DNA of 64,000 nucleotides from Luzula sylvatica (GCA_946800325.1 OX326961.1:45843415-45907414); one strand, 5' to 3'; shown: positions 12,257 to 24,853, counted from the stretch's first letter. The notes: a model not told the origin generated them from the sequence alone. Made by a program: numbers and translations.

Positions 12257-13325
12257 GGGGCCGTTTGGCAAACGGAATTAGTAGAGTGAAATTGGATTAT
12301 AAGGTGGAGAAGTAAAAGAATATGAAATTAGTAATTTCACAGTTTATTTGGATGTTCAAATTATAAGATACTGAAAATATAATTATTTGTTTGGTTGTTT
12401 TCGAAATTTTGGAATTTTTATTGAAAATGTAGAAAAAATATTTCATTCAAATTGATAAAAATTAATATTTTTTTATAATCTATTCATGTTATAATATTAT
12501 ATTATATGAATTTAATAATTATAATATTGTTATTTTATTGTTATAAAATTTAGATATTATGATATAAGATATATAATATTTTATTCATATAATTAATATA
12601 ATATTATACATTATTTCTTATAATATATAATAATTATATAATAATAATATTATAAATCTTTATTATAATATTATATTGTATATTAATTATATTATAATAA
12701 TAGATATAATGCATTTTATATTAACTATATTATAATTATTGTAATTCTATATAATACAATCATTATTACTACAATATTGTTATAATATAATATTAATAAC
12801 TATTAAATAATAATAATTATTATAATTATTATTATTAGAATATTATATTTTATCCATGTAATAATACTATAACCAGAACATATATAATATTATGTTAATT
12901 ATATTGATATAATATATTATAATTATAATATAATTATAAAATATTATTTCAATAATATATAATTTTATATTAATTTTATGGATATAATAATTATAATATA
13001 ATAATTCGTTATTATATTATTATTATTATATTGTTATTATATAATTATTATTACAATAATAAATATAATTGTATTTAATTATATGAATTTAATAATTGTC
13101 ACATAATAAAAAAATGTTATAATTGATTTTTTACTAACAACTTTCTTTTTTGGTTTTCCTCCACCTTGGCATTCTCCAAATTTATGAAATTATATTTTGA
13201 AGAATTTATATGAAAGAGAAGATCCAAGAATAACGTAATTATACTATATTTTCTTTGCCAAACAAAAAATTAGATTGAGTGGAAGTATATAATCCAATTC
13301 TTTGCAAAATATGCTTCAAACCATT
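12257..13325. mobile_element. Possible element with GGGGCCGTTTGG end and long TA-rich core
   Basis: The left end is GGGGCCGTTTGGCAAACGGA preceded by TTA. The right 100 bp contains inverted relatives of the left (TTTGCCAAAC and TATAATCCAATTC, against GAATTGGATTATA-type words). The core (12430-13120) is almost purely A/T with TTATAATATTA words. The right terminus is not exact. It may be a PIF/Harbinger- or hAT-like relic. Confidence 0.35.
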
Positions 13326-15683
13326 TCGTCTTGACAACACGACCAAAATTTTATTTTTTGGGTAAATAATAGTAAATATTTATTTAAATCTTGGTGAGTT
13401 CATAAAATGTGTTTTTGAAAAAAATTGTTCCGAATTGACAATATCTTTTTGTCTTTTCAGACAGACAAGAAAATGTTTTTTGTTTTTTCACAACAGATAT
13501 CCCCAGCAACAGATTGGTGGTGTCAACAATCAATCAATTCGACCCCTTAGACATTCAGCAAGAAATAAAAAAGATGAATTTAATTTAAAAATAATATTGC
13601 GTTAAATTTTGTTCTTAGTATGAAAGAAATATTTTGCTCAATATAAAATTATTATGATGAAAAAGTCTATTTAGCATTCTTATTGATACAAGATAATATT
13701 TTGTTCAGTATAAGAAACTATTATGCTTAAAATAAAAAAAAATAAAAAAAGTATTTTCAATGGAGAAAATTAATTTATATTTTTGTTAATGCAATATCTC
13801 AATGCAAGAAAATATTTTGCTCGATGCTAGAAAGTGATTACAAAGAAATTGTTTGTGTTAATTAAATTTGAAATATATGTGCTTATATATGTGTTAATTA
13901 AAGTTAAAATTGTTTGTGTTGAATTATTTTCTATATGTGTTTATATTGAAATGTGCAAAACTGATGATTTTATACATCAGATATGGCAAGATCTAAATAA
14001 TAATCAAGAAAGTGCTGAACTAAATCTAAAAAACATTAAATCAAGAAAGCACTTTGATTATATCTGAAAAAAAGCATTGAATCAAGAAATTATTGGTTTA
14101 TATCTCAAAAAAAAATCAACCAGAACATTTCATGTGTGTGCACTCCATATGCACGCCATCAATAAAAACGCGACACGTCGTAATTTGAATTTTTAATTTT
14201 GACAGTATTTGTGCACTCCTAATGGATTAGAATTCCCCATCTATTATATTTTCATTAAAAGTATTTATACAAAAGGTACTCAAAAAAAAAAAAAATAGTA
14301 ATCACGTAAAAAAGTTTTTTTTAGAGAAAAAATAGAGAAAGCTCATAAATCCCCCATCTATTATATTTTCATTAAAAATTTACAATTTCTATCGGATTAG
14401 AATTCCAAATGGAATTCTAAATATGTATAGTTTCACTTAAGCTAATAATATCTCACAAGTAGAATAAACAACCACCAAACAAGAAATAAAATCCTATATA
14501 CATCATTAACCGAGAAATAAAATCCTCTGGGAAAATCCAGATAATAAAACCCGGATGCATAATTAAAAATGGAGTTCCTGATTTTGCAATCCTTACAAAT
14601 ATCTCATTTTCTCTCTCTTCCGCAAGCATTATTTGCAGCTCCGCCTCTCTTCTTCTTTCAGATACAAACTCACCCGATCTCTCTTCAAGCATTTCTGATT
14701 TCTCTAATCATGTAAAAAAGTTATATCTCAAAAGTTGTACCATCATACATACACAAAGATATACGATACATATAAAAATTTATCACGTGTAATGTGTGTA
14801 TATATATATATATATAAAACACACATTTAAAAAGTATATGATACGAGCACACAGAATGCACACATAATCTTCTAATGATGGCGAGCACACAGAATGCACA
14901 ATCTTTTCAAAACAAAAAAAAACATTAAATCAATCTGAAAAATATTAGATCAATCAAATATGGATTTGAATCAGAATTCAAGAACATCAAAATATAGAAT
15001 TAGATAATTATCATGATTTGTGAATGATTCAATTTTTTTATTTTATAAATTTGGAAACTGAATTGTTGATAAAAATATGTTTTCTTGTAAATATTATATT
15101 TGACAAAATATTAACAATTAAAGATGGTAAATTGTTATGTTTTGGAATTAAAATGGAAAAGATTGTAAAATTATTGATTGTTATCATATTCGCTGATGTA
15201 TTTAATTTGTATCAATTCATAAATTTTAATATTTATAATTAATTATATTGTATGGATTATTGGATTATTTGTTTCCAAACATAGTAATTTTGATTATTTA
15301 TGAATTATTAGGATTATTAATTACCTTGTATGAATTGATAATTTTTATATTTAAAATGTTAATTTTCATCTAAATGTTAAACTCGACAAATATTATACTT
15401 AATGATAGTTAATTGTTATTATTATAATTATATTGCTATTGACAATCTGATAAAATAGGAGATTTGAGATCTTCTTGATAAAGAAAATATATTGATTTAT
15501 TTTGTTAATAAGATTGTTAATGATATATATATATTAGATTAATTGAGATAATTCTTTTTAACAATTATAAAAATGAATATGTATTGTGAGTTAATCAACA
15601 ATGTATACCGAATTAACATGATATTTTCAACCAATTAAATTAAGAGGTTATATATGGCATCCCATGGTCTCTTCCTTTGGTGT
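13326..15683. other. Intergenic, no gene recognised
   Basis: AT-rich. CCATCTATTATATTTTCATT is repeated at ~14236 and ~14350, and there is a short (TA)n near 14801. The frames present (for example 14692-14453 minus) have no domain and sit in biased sequence. Confidence 0.4.
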
Positions 15684-15806
15684 CTTGATGCGTCAATCGA
15701 AGAAGGTTAGTATGAATAAATTGGATTAATTAATCATCAAATCAATAGATTGATTTAAATAATGAATGTAATCAATTTAATTAAACTCCTCGATTGAGGA
15801 GGTGTA
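15684..15806. mobile_element. Diverged copy of the TTGATGCGTCAAT MITE
   Basis: Starts TTGATGCGTCAATCGA like the element at 1532-1657. The right end, CTCGATTGAGGAGGTGT, is a decayed inverted partner. The interior has TTGGATT/AATCAATTTAAT words also seen in the first copy. Confidence 0.45.
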
Positions 15807-16021
15807 TATTTTTCCGCCAATTAACAGTGATAACACCATATGTGATGTCATGGAGGATATTTTTCCAAGGCCGAATGTAGTTTCTCATTGTCTAATTACA
15901 GGGTCTGCAAACAAATCCATGACTCGGCCCATTAATTGCTTACAAAATGGTTCATTTGGTAATCAAAATACAGCCCATAAATTAAAAAATTAAAAATTAG
16001 AAAAAGGTGAACAAAAATGTG

Positions 16022-16091
16022 TGCGCATCCAGGGAATCGAACCCTGTCAGTACCGTGGGAGGGTACTATGATACCACTACACCAGATGCGC
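16022..16091 (-). tRNA. tRNA-Gly (anticodon CCC)
   Basis: Read on the minus strand: a perfect 7-bp acceptor stem GCGCATC/GATGCGC, A-box TGGTGTAGTGGTA, anticodon stem GTACC/GGTAC enclosing loop CTCCCAC (anticodon CCC), T stem CAGGG/CCCTG with TTCGATT loop (B-box GGTTCGATTCC), and discriminator A. TTTTT five bases downstream (16017-16013) is a Pol III terminator. There is no intron, and CCA is not encoded, as expected for a nuclear tRNA. The variable loop is 3 nt, one shorter than I expect, so slight doubt on activity remains. Confidence 0.92.
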
Positions 16092-16156
16092 TTACATATT
16101 CAAACGATTTATTTTTTATAAATAATGTTTCTACAATATACGATACAAATTTATTA

Positions 16157-16437
16157 GGAAAATTTTCAAAAAACCCTCTATCTTTTTGGAAACTCCAAAA
16201 AAAATCTTCTACCAAAATTTTATTTTCAAATAACCCCCTATGGGGTTAAAACTAACCTTGGATGGTGTTAATTTTTTTTCTATGACCAAACTACCCTTCT
16301 TTTTACATGTAGTAATTAAAGGGATATTTTTGTTATTTTTTATTAATTTTATAAAAGTCATAATTTTTTTTTAGCTCGTAATAATTTTACAAAAATAATT
16401 ATCAAATGTTATATTTATATAATTTTAATATTTCATA

Positions 16438-16531
<94 letters not shown>

Positions 16532-17080
16532 ACTTTTATATTTTTTTTTCCTAAAAAACTAACATAAAATAATAATAAGATGAACAAAAATATTAAAATA
16601 ACACCTTGCAAATATTTAAAAATTAAAATATCATGAAACTATTAAAAAAAATACATAAAATAAGAACGAGAATAAAAAAACTAGATGTTTAAAAAAAACT
16701 ATTTTTATATCAATATATTTTCAAGGTGTTTATTTTATTATTATCTGATGTTAGTTTTTCATGAATAATAGATGAAATATTAAAATTATACAAACACAAC
16801 ATTTAATAATTTTATTTTTGTGAAATCACTACATGTTCAAAAATATTTATGAATTTTCTTAAAACTAACAAACTTAATGAAAAAATAACAAAAATACACA
16901 TAAGAAAATAGAAGGATATTTTGGTCAAAATTATTTTAACACTATTCATGGTTAGTTTTAATCCCTATAGGAGGGTATTTGAAAATAAAATTTTGGTAGA
17001 GGGGGTTTTTTGGAGTTTCCAAAAAGATAGGGTTTTTTTAGAATATCCAAAAAAGATAGGGGTTTTTTTGAAAATTTCCC
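16157..17080. mobile_element. Non-autonomous Mutator-like element with perfect 9-bp target duplication
   Basis: Flanked by AATTTATTA at 16148-16156 and 17081-17089. The left end GGAAAATTTTCAAAAAACCC matches the reversed right end GGGAAATTTTCAAAAAAACC. The inverted termini extend about 100 bp through GGAAACTCCAAAAAA, ACCAAAATTTTATTTTCAAA and CCCTATRGGGATTAAAACTAACC. The right terminus has an extra internal copy of its ~30-bp CCCTATCTTTTTTGGA segment. The core has a (TA)n tract and no ORF. A diverged relative is at 45838-46525. Confidence 0.85.
16441..16528. repeat. (TA)n microsatellite
   Basis: About 44 TA units inside the Mutator-like element. Confidence 0.95.
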
Positions 17081-17089
17081 AATTTATTA

Positions 17090-18151
17090 TCACAAGTTGT
17101 TTCTCATATTGAATCTCGTTGTTCTACATATTTATTTCTATTTTATTATTTAATGTTAATAGTATTTAAACTCAAGTACAACTTATGATATCACATGAAA
17201 AACTATGCATTAATGTATGATTCATTGGTTAAATTAACAATGGAGCCACTTCATGGAAACTGGAAAACGAAATGTAGTGACCTAGGTAAACCATCTCCCT
17301 CAATAGCAACACAACACAAAGAAATGGACATATTATTTTATATTATTTTCTCCAATGACGTGGAATCCAAATTACAAGCTGATCAGGCTGATTAGCTATA
17401 GCCTATCTGATCAAAGCAATACAATCATTGACTCGACCTCGTGTCTGATTAACAATGGTTATCACTTGTTTTCCAAGAAATTCATATAGCGTGTAGTCTT
17501 CTTCGACAATCACCTAATTATATTGTTTTAATTAATGACCAAGCAAAGAAACATAATTATAATTAAGACCTCTGCCAGTTGAGTGTTGCCAAGCAAAAAG
17601 AACAATAGTTAATGGGCTCGGTGCTAATCTTAGTCACCATGATAAGGTTTGGTTGCTAAACTTCGAGACCTATATTATCTTCTCAATTAAACTTCTATAT
17701 TGTATCATAATTGGATTGATTTGATCGTTTTGTACTTATTTGGTATTCTTTCTGCACTTGAGTCTTTGCTTAATTATATAGAGCCTGATTAGACAAGGGA
17801 TTGGGTTCTGATCTGTCTGTGAATCTTTGCTTAATTAGTGCGCATTAGTAGGTGACATAAAATCTTTCTTAACTTAACTAAAAATAAATAATCCAATTAA
17901 ACAAATAATTATGTGTCGTATTCAAGAAGAAACTTGTCTGAAAGATCAATGAAGAAAGAAATAATTTTAGTATTTGAAATCTGTTAATTCAATTATACAT
18001 GTGTTTCAACTTCAGTTTTACATTATGAGTTGTAAGATCGTATTCTAGTTCATTTGTTTGTGTTTTATGTTTTTCTAGAGATACAATCTATTTAACTTTG
18101 GTCTAGGACAATACATATTTAACTAATAAATTTAGATCATATTACAAAAAT
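17090..18151. other. Intergenic
   Basis: No gene, RNA or repeat family recognised. Confidence 0.4.
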
Positions 18152-18182
18152 ATACATTTTTTTTCAAAATTACAAAAATAGC

Positions 18183-18378
18183 ATAACCGGCCTCTCAGAT
18201 ACTGCCATACTGGTTACATAAATATCATAACCGGCCTCTCAGATACTGCCATACTGGTTACAGAAATAGCATAACCGGCCTCTCAGATACTGCCATACTG
18301 GTTACAGAAATAGCATAACCGGCCTCTCAGATACTGCCATACTGGTTACAGAAATAGCATAACCGGCCTCTCAGAAAC
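18183..18378 (+). repeat. 44-bp tandem array, four full units and a partial
   Basis: The units start at 18183, 18227, 18271, 18315 and 18359. Each contains ATAACCGGCCTCTCAGATAC and TGCCATACTGGTTACA. Units 2-4 are nearly identical, so the expansion is recent. The array is inside the left arm of the inverted repeat; the right arm has only diverged single units. Confidence 0.95.
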
Positions 18379-18801
18379 AGTTAGATTTAGCTAGGCGACT
18401 TTTGAGATACTAGTTACTTTTAACATCTAAACCGACTTCTCAGATACCGATCAGCCAATATTTAATGAATTCTTTTTTACATTAACAACTAAAAAAGTAA
18501 AATAATAAAAATAGCATGGTTTTTGTGAAAATTACAAATATAGCATACTCGGCCTCTCAAAGGCGGAGTAGCGTAAGAATTTTGTTTATTTTGTTATCGA
18601 TCTCCAATTTATCTCCAAGAAAATAAATGACAAAAATAATATTCAACAATAATCAATATAACCAAAAAAATAACATTCAATAATATATTTGCAATTATTT
18701 TTTTGACAATATTTTGTAATAAAGTATACACATTCGATAATTATCGTGCGAATATTGCGATACCAGAGACCTATTTGATAATATTATAAAATAATTATAC
18801 G

Positions 18802-18970
18802 CAATGTTTAAATTGTGATATAGCGGTCCGTATCGCTCAGACCGTAATTTATACGTGATTACCGCTATTGTGCGCTATATATAGAGATGATATAACGTCG
18901 CTATTTAGTAAATTGTGATATTGTGTTTTAAAAATAATCGCCGCAATAAGCGCTGCTATTTAAATCATTG
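18802..18970. mobile_element. 169-bp hAT-type MITE (ATAGCGG family)
   Basis: Flanked by ATTATACG and ATTATACA, an 8-bp duplication with one mismatch. The left end CAATGTTTAAAT is matched by the reversed right end CAATGATTTAAATAGC. The interior is rich in ATAGCGG and GCGCTAT words. It lies in the spacer of the inverted repeat. A relative (CAGTGTTTTAAATAGCGGCG) is at 42649-42822. Confidence 0.65.
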
Positions 18971-19646
18971 ATTATACATATACAACATTACCATCATTAT
19001 TGAAATTTATAATAATAATTCATAGTGATAATTTAAATATACTTAATATTTTTAATGAATCTAATATTATGTGTTCAATATAAAAGATATTTAAAGTTCG
19101 TTATTATTAAAAAAAATCATGTTGTAAACAAATTATTTTATACTGATTATTGTTGAATATTATTTTTTGTCATTTTTTTTCTTGGGGATAAAATTGGAGA
19201 CCGATAACAAAAAAATAAGCCAAATTCTTAAACCACAAAGATTTCTATTTGAGTATTGAATTTCGGTGAAGTTTCATCTTTGAGTCATGTCTTTGAGAGG
19301 CCGAGTATGCTATATTTGTATTTACACAAAAACCAGTTATTTCTACTATTTTACTTTTTTTTAGTTGTATACTATCAAAAAATATTTATTAAATCTTGGC
19401 TGTTGGCATCTGAGAAGCCGATTAGCCTTAATCACAATATTTTATTCCGTTTAGTTGTTAATGATACTAGCATCTCAAAACCCGGCTAGAATAGCCTTAA
19501 TCACCACGATATTTTATCCCGTTTAGTCGTTAAAGATAACTAGCATCTCAAAAACAGGCTAGCTAAAGTTAATCGGCTTCTGAAAGTCCGGTTATGGTAT
19601 GTATGTAATTTTGAAAAAAAAAAAATATATATATATATATATATAT

Positions 19647-19853
19647 GATGGAGGTTAAACTACTTAATTAAATACCAATATTTTGATACTTAATGTTTTT
19701 TAACCATTGAATTTGCATTGAGATTTGTGCATTTAATGATGTGCACAAACTTTCATGATTATCATGAAAAAAACACAAATCTCAACACAAATTCAATGGT
19801 GAAAAAACATTAAGTACCAAAATGTTGGTACTTAATTAAGTAGTTTAACCTCC

Positions 19854-19856
<3 letters not shown>
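19647..19856. mobile_element. Palindromic MITE inside a (TA)n microsatellite
   Basis: The termini GGAGGTTAAACTACTTAATT and their inverted copy extend as a near-perfect palindrome through TACTTAATGTTTTTT and ATTGAATTTG to a centre near 19755. (TA)n lies on both sides (19625-19646 and 19857-19900). A partial relative is at 43032-43190, also next to (TA)n. Confidence 0.75.
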
Positions 19857-19903
<47 letters not shown>

Positions 19904-20391
19904 ATGCATATTTTGAAAAATGTTCCATAAATTTACACAGTAAATAATCAGTTGATTTTAAATATATATTTGACAATAATACAGTACATAATTACTCCAT
20001 GTATAAACTTAATACTGGATAATTGTCTCTAAAATCAACATTATTTGTTTCTTAATTACTTATAGTTCCTTAAATAACAAGTAGTGGGTTAATCCCGCAC
20101 TCAAATATCTCATTACCAATGAAAAGAATTAAACAAAAAGGTGCTCAACATTATTAATTATTGTTTTTCTTGTTTTGGTAGACATGGTTAAATATTGGAT
20201 GAGAGTGTGGCTAATTTAATGTCCAGGTTCAATGAATCTTTTCTATAAAGACGAGTGTAATACCAATAGATAGTCCTCAATACAGTAAATTACTAGATGG
20301 CACATACCTGTTATATTGCACTTTGACACCATTTAAGGGCAAATTCATTATAAAAAGGTAGTACAAGGGGTTTGAAAGAAAAAGGTCCTGG

Positions 20392-20398
20392 TATAAAA
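20392..20398 (+). promoter_or_regulatory. TATA box of the AGT2-type gene
   Basis: TATAAAA, 153 bp upstream of the ATG at 20551. It would place transcription start near 20425, giving a ~125-nt 5' UTR. Confidence 0.55.
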
Positions 20399-20550
20399 CC
20401 GCCAATTCCTTGCCTATCCCTTGCATTCGAACAAAGAGCTAAAAAACGTTATAATTCATCCTCCTCATTTTAGGAAATATTTTTCGAGACGAAACACAAC
20501 TCCATTCATTTTCTCTTCTTTCTTCTTCTCGGGCCTCGGCGCAATAAACA

Positions 20551-23500
20551 ATGCAGAGGATCATCGCAAGGAGGTTCTCCAAGTTGGCGACGTCATTGGC
20601 CCATGAGAATCATGTTAAATCTCTCCCCAAATTGCCCCCTTTCGATTACACGCCGCAACCCTACGAGGGACCCACTGCTTCTGAGATACTCAAGAAGCGT
20701 AAAGAGTTCCTCAGCCCTGCGCACTTCCATTTCTACAATCAACCGGTACGGTATATATTTTCATATTGATATTGTTTGCGGTTCCATTTCAATTTTTGCT
20801 GCATATGATATAATCATGATCTTTTGGTAATTTCATGTGCTTGTACATAATTTAATTTCTGATATAACAAATTTGTGATCTTCAATCAAACAATCACATA
20901 CATAGTTTCTTATATGGAAATCATTGCTAGTTAAAAAACTTAAATATAAGAGGGATTCTATTATTCCCCCCCTCCTTTCCATTTCTCTCGTGGTTTCGTG
21001 ATGTCATCATCAGGAAACCATGATGTCATTGATATCATGAAATTATTTTGGGTGAAATAGATTTTCAATTTGCATCCGAACACTTCTTCCAATTAATAAT
21101 GATTCTAATTAATTTTTAATTAATTAGTTTCTAATTAAACTAATCAATGATGTAATGAATTAAATTTCAATTAAAATTATAAAAATTTGGATACAAAATT
21201 AATTGAAAAAAATTTGGGGTGTAAAATGAAGACATTTTTCACCCAACTTTAATTGATGATGACATAAAAAAAAATTAGGTGAAATTTGGAAGCATACCAT
21301 AATTTTCCTAAATATAAAATATGTTCAATTTAAAGTTGAAAGATATGACATGGTTGGTAACTTGGTATTTGTGATATTCAGAGGTGACATGGTTGGTTTG
21401 GTTGAGTTTGTAAATTTGGAAAATTAGGTGGCTGGTGATATTAATTGTTTCCCAATTAGCCAACGAATTAAACAAAGTAGCCATGAACATGTTGTGAAAA
21501 ATAGTATGTTCACATGTATTATTTATATATAATGGTAGTTGATATGTTGCAATTAATTTGCCCTCCCTGTTGCCCTCGAATGTTATTTCAAGTTAAAATT
21601 TAACTCTGTCAACATCAAGGAAACTATGTTATTTGTGATTAATTTTTCAACAATAATTTTTTTTTCTGACGAATTATGGAGAATTGTGGACGAGGCTTGA
21701 AAATCTTCCGTCCAAATATTTGTCATATATTTTCTTTTTCTATGTTTTTTTACATTATTTCCTTCTATATTTTTTTACGTAGCCCATCTATTTATAAAAG
21801 AGAACACATAACTGTGAAAAGAAAAATTTACTTTGGGCTTCTCTAACCTATTACTAAATATCCTATACTATCCAAAAAAAAATTGGGAAAAGCTTCCTCC
21901 GACCTACAACGGTCGACATAACTCATTTTCGTATTCCTTCTCAATTGCTCCGAACTCTTTTTTATCTCAATCATTTTTGTTTCACTGAGCTTCACTCTAT
22001 CCTCGTGTACTTCGTGCCGTAATGATCCCTCTTTTATGTCTACTTCTCTCGTCTCAGGCGATCGCTCATGTTCGATCACGTGTAGATCTACTTCTTCTCC
22101 TTGCTATCGTGTGACCACTTCTTCAACGGTTACCGCATTTCTTCTCGTAACTTTCTCCCTGAGGTGCTTCTCCTCTTTGATCTCCTCTATCAGCTCCGTT
22201 ATTGTTTTATTTAGTTCTGAGAACGATCTTCTACACCTTTCTCTCCATAAAACGAATAAAAAGATCGTGTAAAGTTTCCTTGTTGCTTATGGGGCTTGGG
22301 TGGAGAACAGATCGTCTCTGAAGAGAGTTGATAAGGGGTTTTTTAGGAGGATCTCTCGATTGAGGGTATTAGCGAGCCTCTGCCACAAGTTATTGGTGTT
22401 GGACACTGTTTCTGAGACATGATATCATATTTGACACATGTTTGCAGACTTATCCAATGTGAAAATGCGATTTTGTTTAAGTTACCAGAGGAACATCTTC
22501 ATTTGTTAAGGAATGTTGATATTCCACACTATGTCAGTTTATTGTTGGGAAAACTCACGATCCTGGATGTTGACAATTCCGAATGACCCGAATTTCAAGC
22601 TCACGATCCGAATGACCCGAATTTTTTTATTGTTGACCCTGTCCCCCCCCCTGGATGTTGATATTCCACACTATGACCCGAATGTTGATATTCCACATTA
22701 TGACAGTTAGCAGAGAGTGACAATTCCGAATGACCCGAATTTTTTTATCCCGAAACCCGAACTAACCCGAAACCGAATACCTAAAACTCACGATCCGAAT
22801 GACCCGAAACTCGCGACCCGAATGACCCAAAACTCGCGAACCGAGTGATCCGAAATTTCGAATGACCTGAAAACTAAATTTTCGAAAAATTGAGTGATCC
22901 GGAATCAAATTTTGCAAAACCCAAATGACAAAAAAACCGAAATGATCTGAAACCGAAACGATCCGAAATCAAATTACTCAAAACCCGAAACGACCCGAAA
23001 ACCGAAACAACTCGGAAATCGAAACGACCCGGAACCGAACGATCTGAAAACCGAAACGACCCGAACCTGAATGATCCGCAAACCGAACGATCCGCGATCT
23101 GAATGACCCGAACGATCCGCAAACCGAAATGACCTGACCCGACCCGTCCGATTGCCACCTCTAGTTACAACATGTCTAGAGCTCTCAGTCGGATAGCTCC
23201 CCCCCAAGAATCTTGAAACATTAAAATCAATCCATTTCTAAAGTTTGAAAGAAAAAAAAATATATAATATCTTCTTAATTTTTCAGCTGAACGTAGTAGA
23301 AGGAAAAATGCAATATTTATTTGACGATCAAGGGCGACGATATTTAGACGCATTTGGTGGTATAGCAACTGTAAGTGTTGGACATTGCCATCCGGAAGTT
23401 ACTCAAGCCATTATTTCGCAAACACAAAAGCTCCAACATTCCACTGTTGTGTATCTAAACCATGCCATTGGTGATTTTGCCGAGGCCTTGGCTTCTAAAT

Positions 23501-24819
23501 TACCTGGCGACTTAAAGGTAAATTTTTTTTACTAATAGTTATTACATGCATTAATAATAAGGGGGTGGAAAAAGAATGACTTTATTTTTCTTTGTAGGTT
23601 GTTTTCTTCACCAATTCGGGTTCGGAGGCAAACGAGCTCGCGATCATGATTGCTAGGTTGTATACGGGTTGTCATGATATAATATCCGTTAGAAATGCGT
23701 ATCATGGAAATACAACCTCAACTATGAGCTCAAATGCTCAGAAAAACTGGAAATTCAACATAATTCAGGCAAAATTTGATACCAAATTATCTTTTTCGAA
23801 TAAGTAATTAATCAACTAATTTTAATATTCTTAAAACCAGAGCGGGGTGCACCATGCGCAAAATGCTGACCCATATAGAGGATTATTTGGTTCCGATGGA
23901 GAGAAATATGCAAGAGATGTACAAGAAATAATTGAATTCGGCACGTCAGGTCAAGTTGCTGCATTCATATCCGAAGCCATACAGGCAAGCATTTCTTCCC
24001 TAAAAATTTATCACGGTGATAATTAATATTAATTATTTCGCTTCATTAATTAAATTAGGGTGTAGGTGGAATCGTGGAATTAGCGCCAGGTTATTTATCA
24101 CCAGTGTATAAAAGTGTTAGAAACGCTGGCGGTTTATGCATAGCGGACGAAGTTCAAACCGGGTTCGCTCGAACCGGATCCCATTTCTGGGGATTCGAGT
24201 CTCAAGGCGTTATTCCAGATATTGTTACAATGGCAAAGGTGATCACGATCAATTCTTATTTATGAATAATATATAGAGTCGCTAACAAACTAAATTTCAT
24301 TTTTATTAATTAGGGCATTGGAAATGGAATTCCCATCGGTGCAGTCGTCACGACGCCAGAAATCGCTCACACGTTGACTCGAAGGAGCTATTTTAACACG
24401 TTTGGCGGTAATCCTGTTTGCACTGCAGGTGGACATGCAGTGCTTAGAGTTCTTGAAAAAGAAAAGTTGCAAGAGAATGCACGTGTAGTCGGTTCTTATT
24501 TGAAAGATCGTCTTAAAACTCTACAAAAAAAACATGATAGTAAGTTATATATATTTTTTTAATTATTTTATTTAATTAAATGGAATAATATATATAGTTT
24601 ACTCAGTATAACATTAATGTATCGTAGTAATTGGTGATGTGAGAGGAAAGGGATTTATGCTCGGAGTCGAGTTGGTTACGGATCGTGAGCTCAAAACTCC
24701 TGCGAATGTAGAAATCTTGCATGCCATGGAGCATATGAAAGGTAATTTTTACAAAGGAAATACTAATTTTAGAGTATTAATTAATTAATTAATTATGTGA
24801 GGATTTTTAATTGGTGATA

Positions 24820-24853
<34 letters not shown>

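Larger units (their letters stand above)
18152..19627. repeat. Large (~1.5 kb) inverted repeat with ~500-bp arms
   Basis: The left arm (18152 to ~18675) reappears inverted at ~19120-19627. Matching landmarks are TTTTTTCAAAATTACA with ATAACCGGC at the outer ends, CAACTAAAAAAGTAAAAT, TACAAATATAGCATACTCGG, TTGTTATCGATCTCC and TATTCAACAATAATCA near the centre. The left arm has been enlarged by a 44-bp tandem array, and the spacer holds a separate hAT-type insertion. No ORF. Transcription through it would form a long hairpin RNA. Confidence 0.8.

Noticed and set aside
16402..16611. Minus-strand frame with an Ile-Tyr repeat
   Set aside because: Translation of a (TA)n microsatellite; likewise 42171-42374, 50290-50563 and 47342-47554.
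17195..17395. 66-codon plus frame with non-repetitive composition
   Set aside because: No domain, no promoter signal and no conserved partner exon nearby.
18183..18378. CRISPR-like regular repeat
   Set aside because: The 44-bp units are contiguous with no unique spacers, and the context is a plant nuclear genome.
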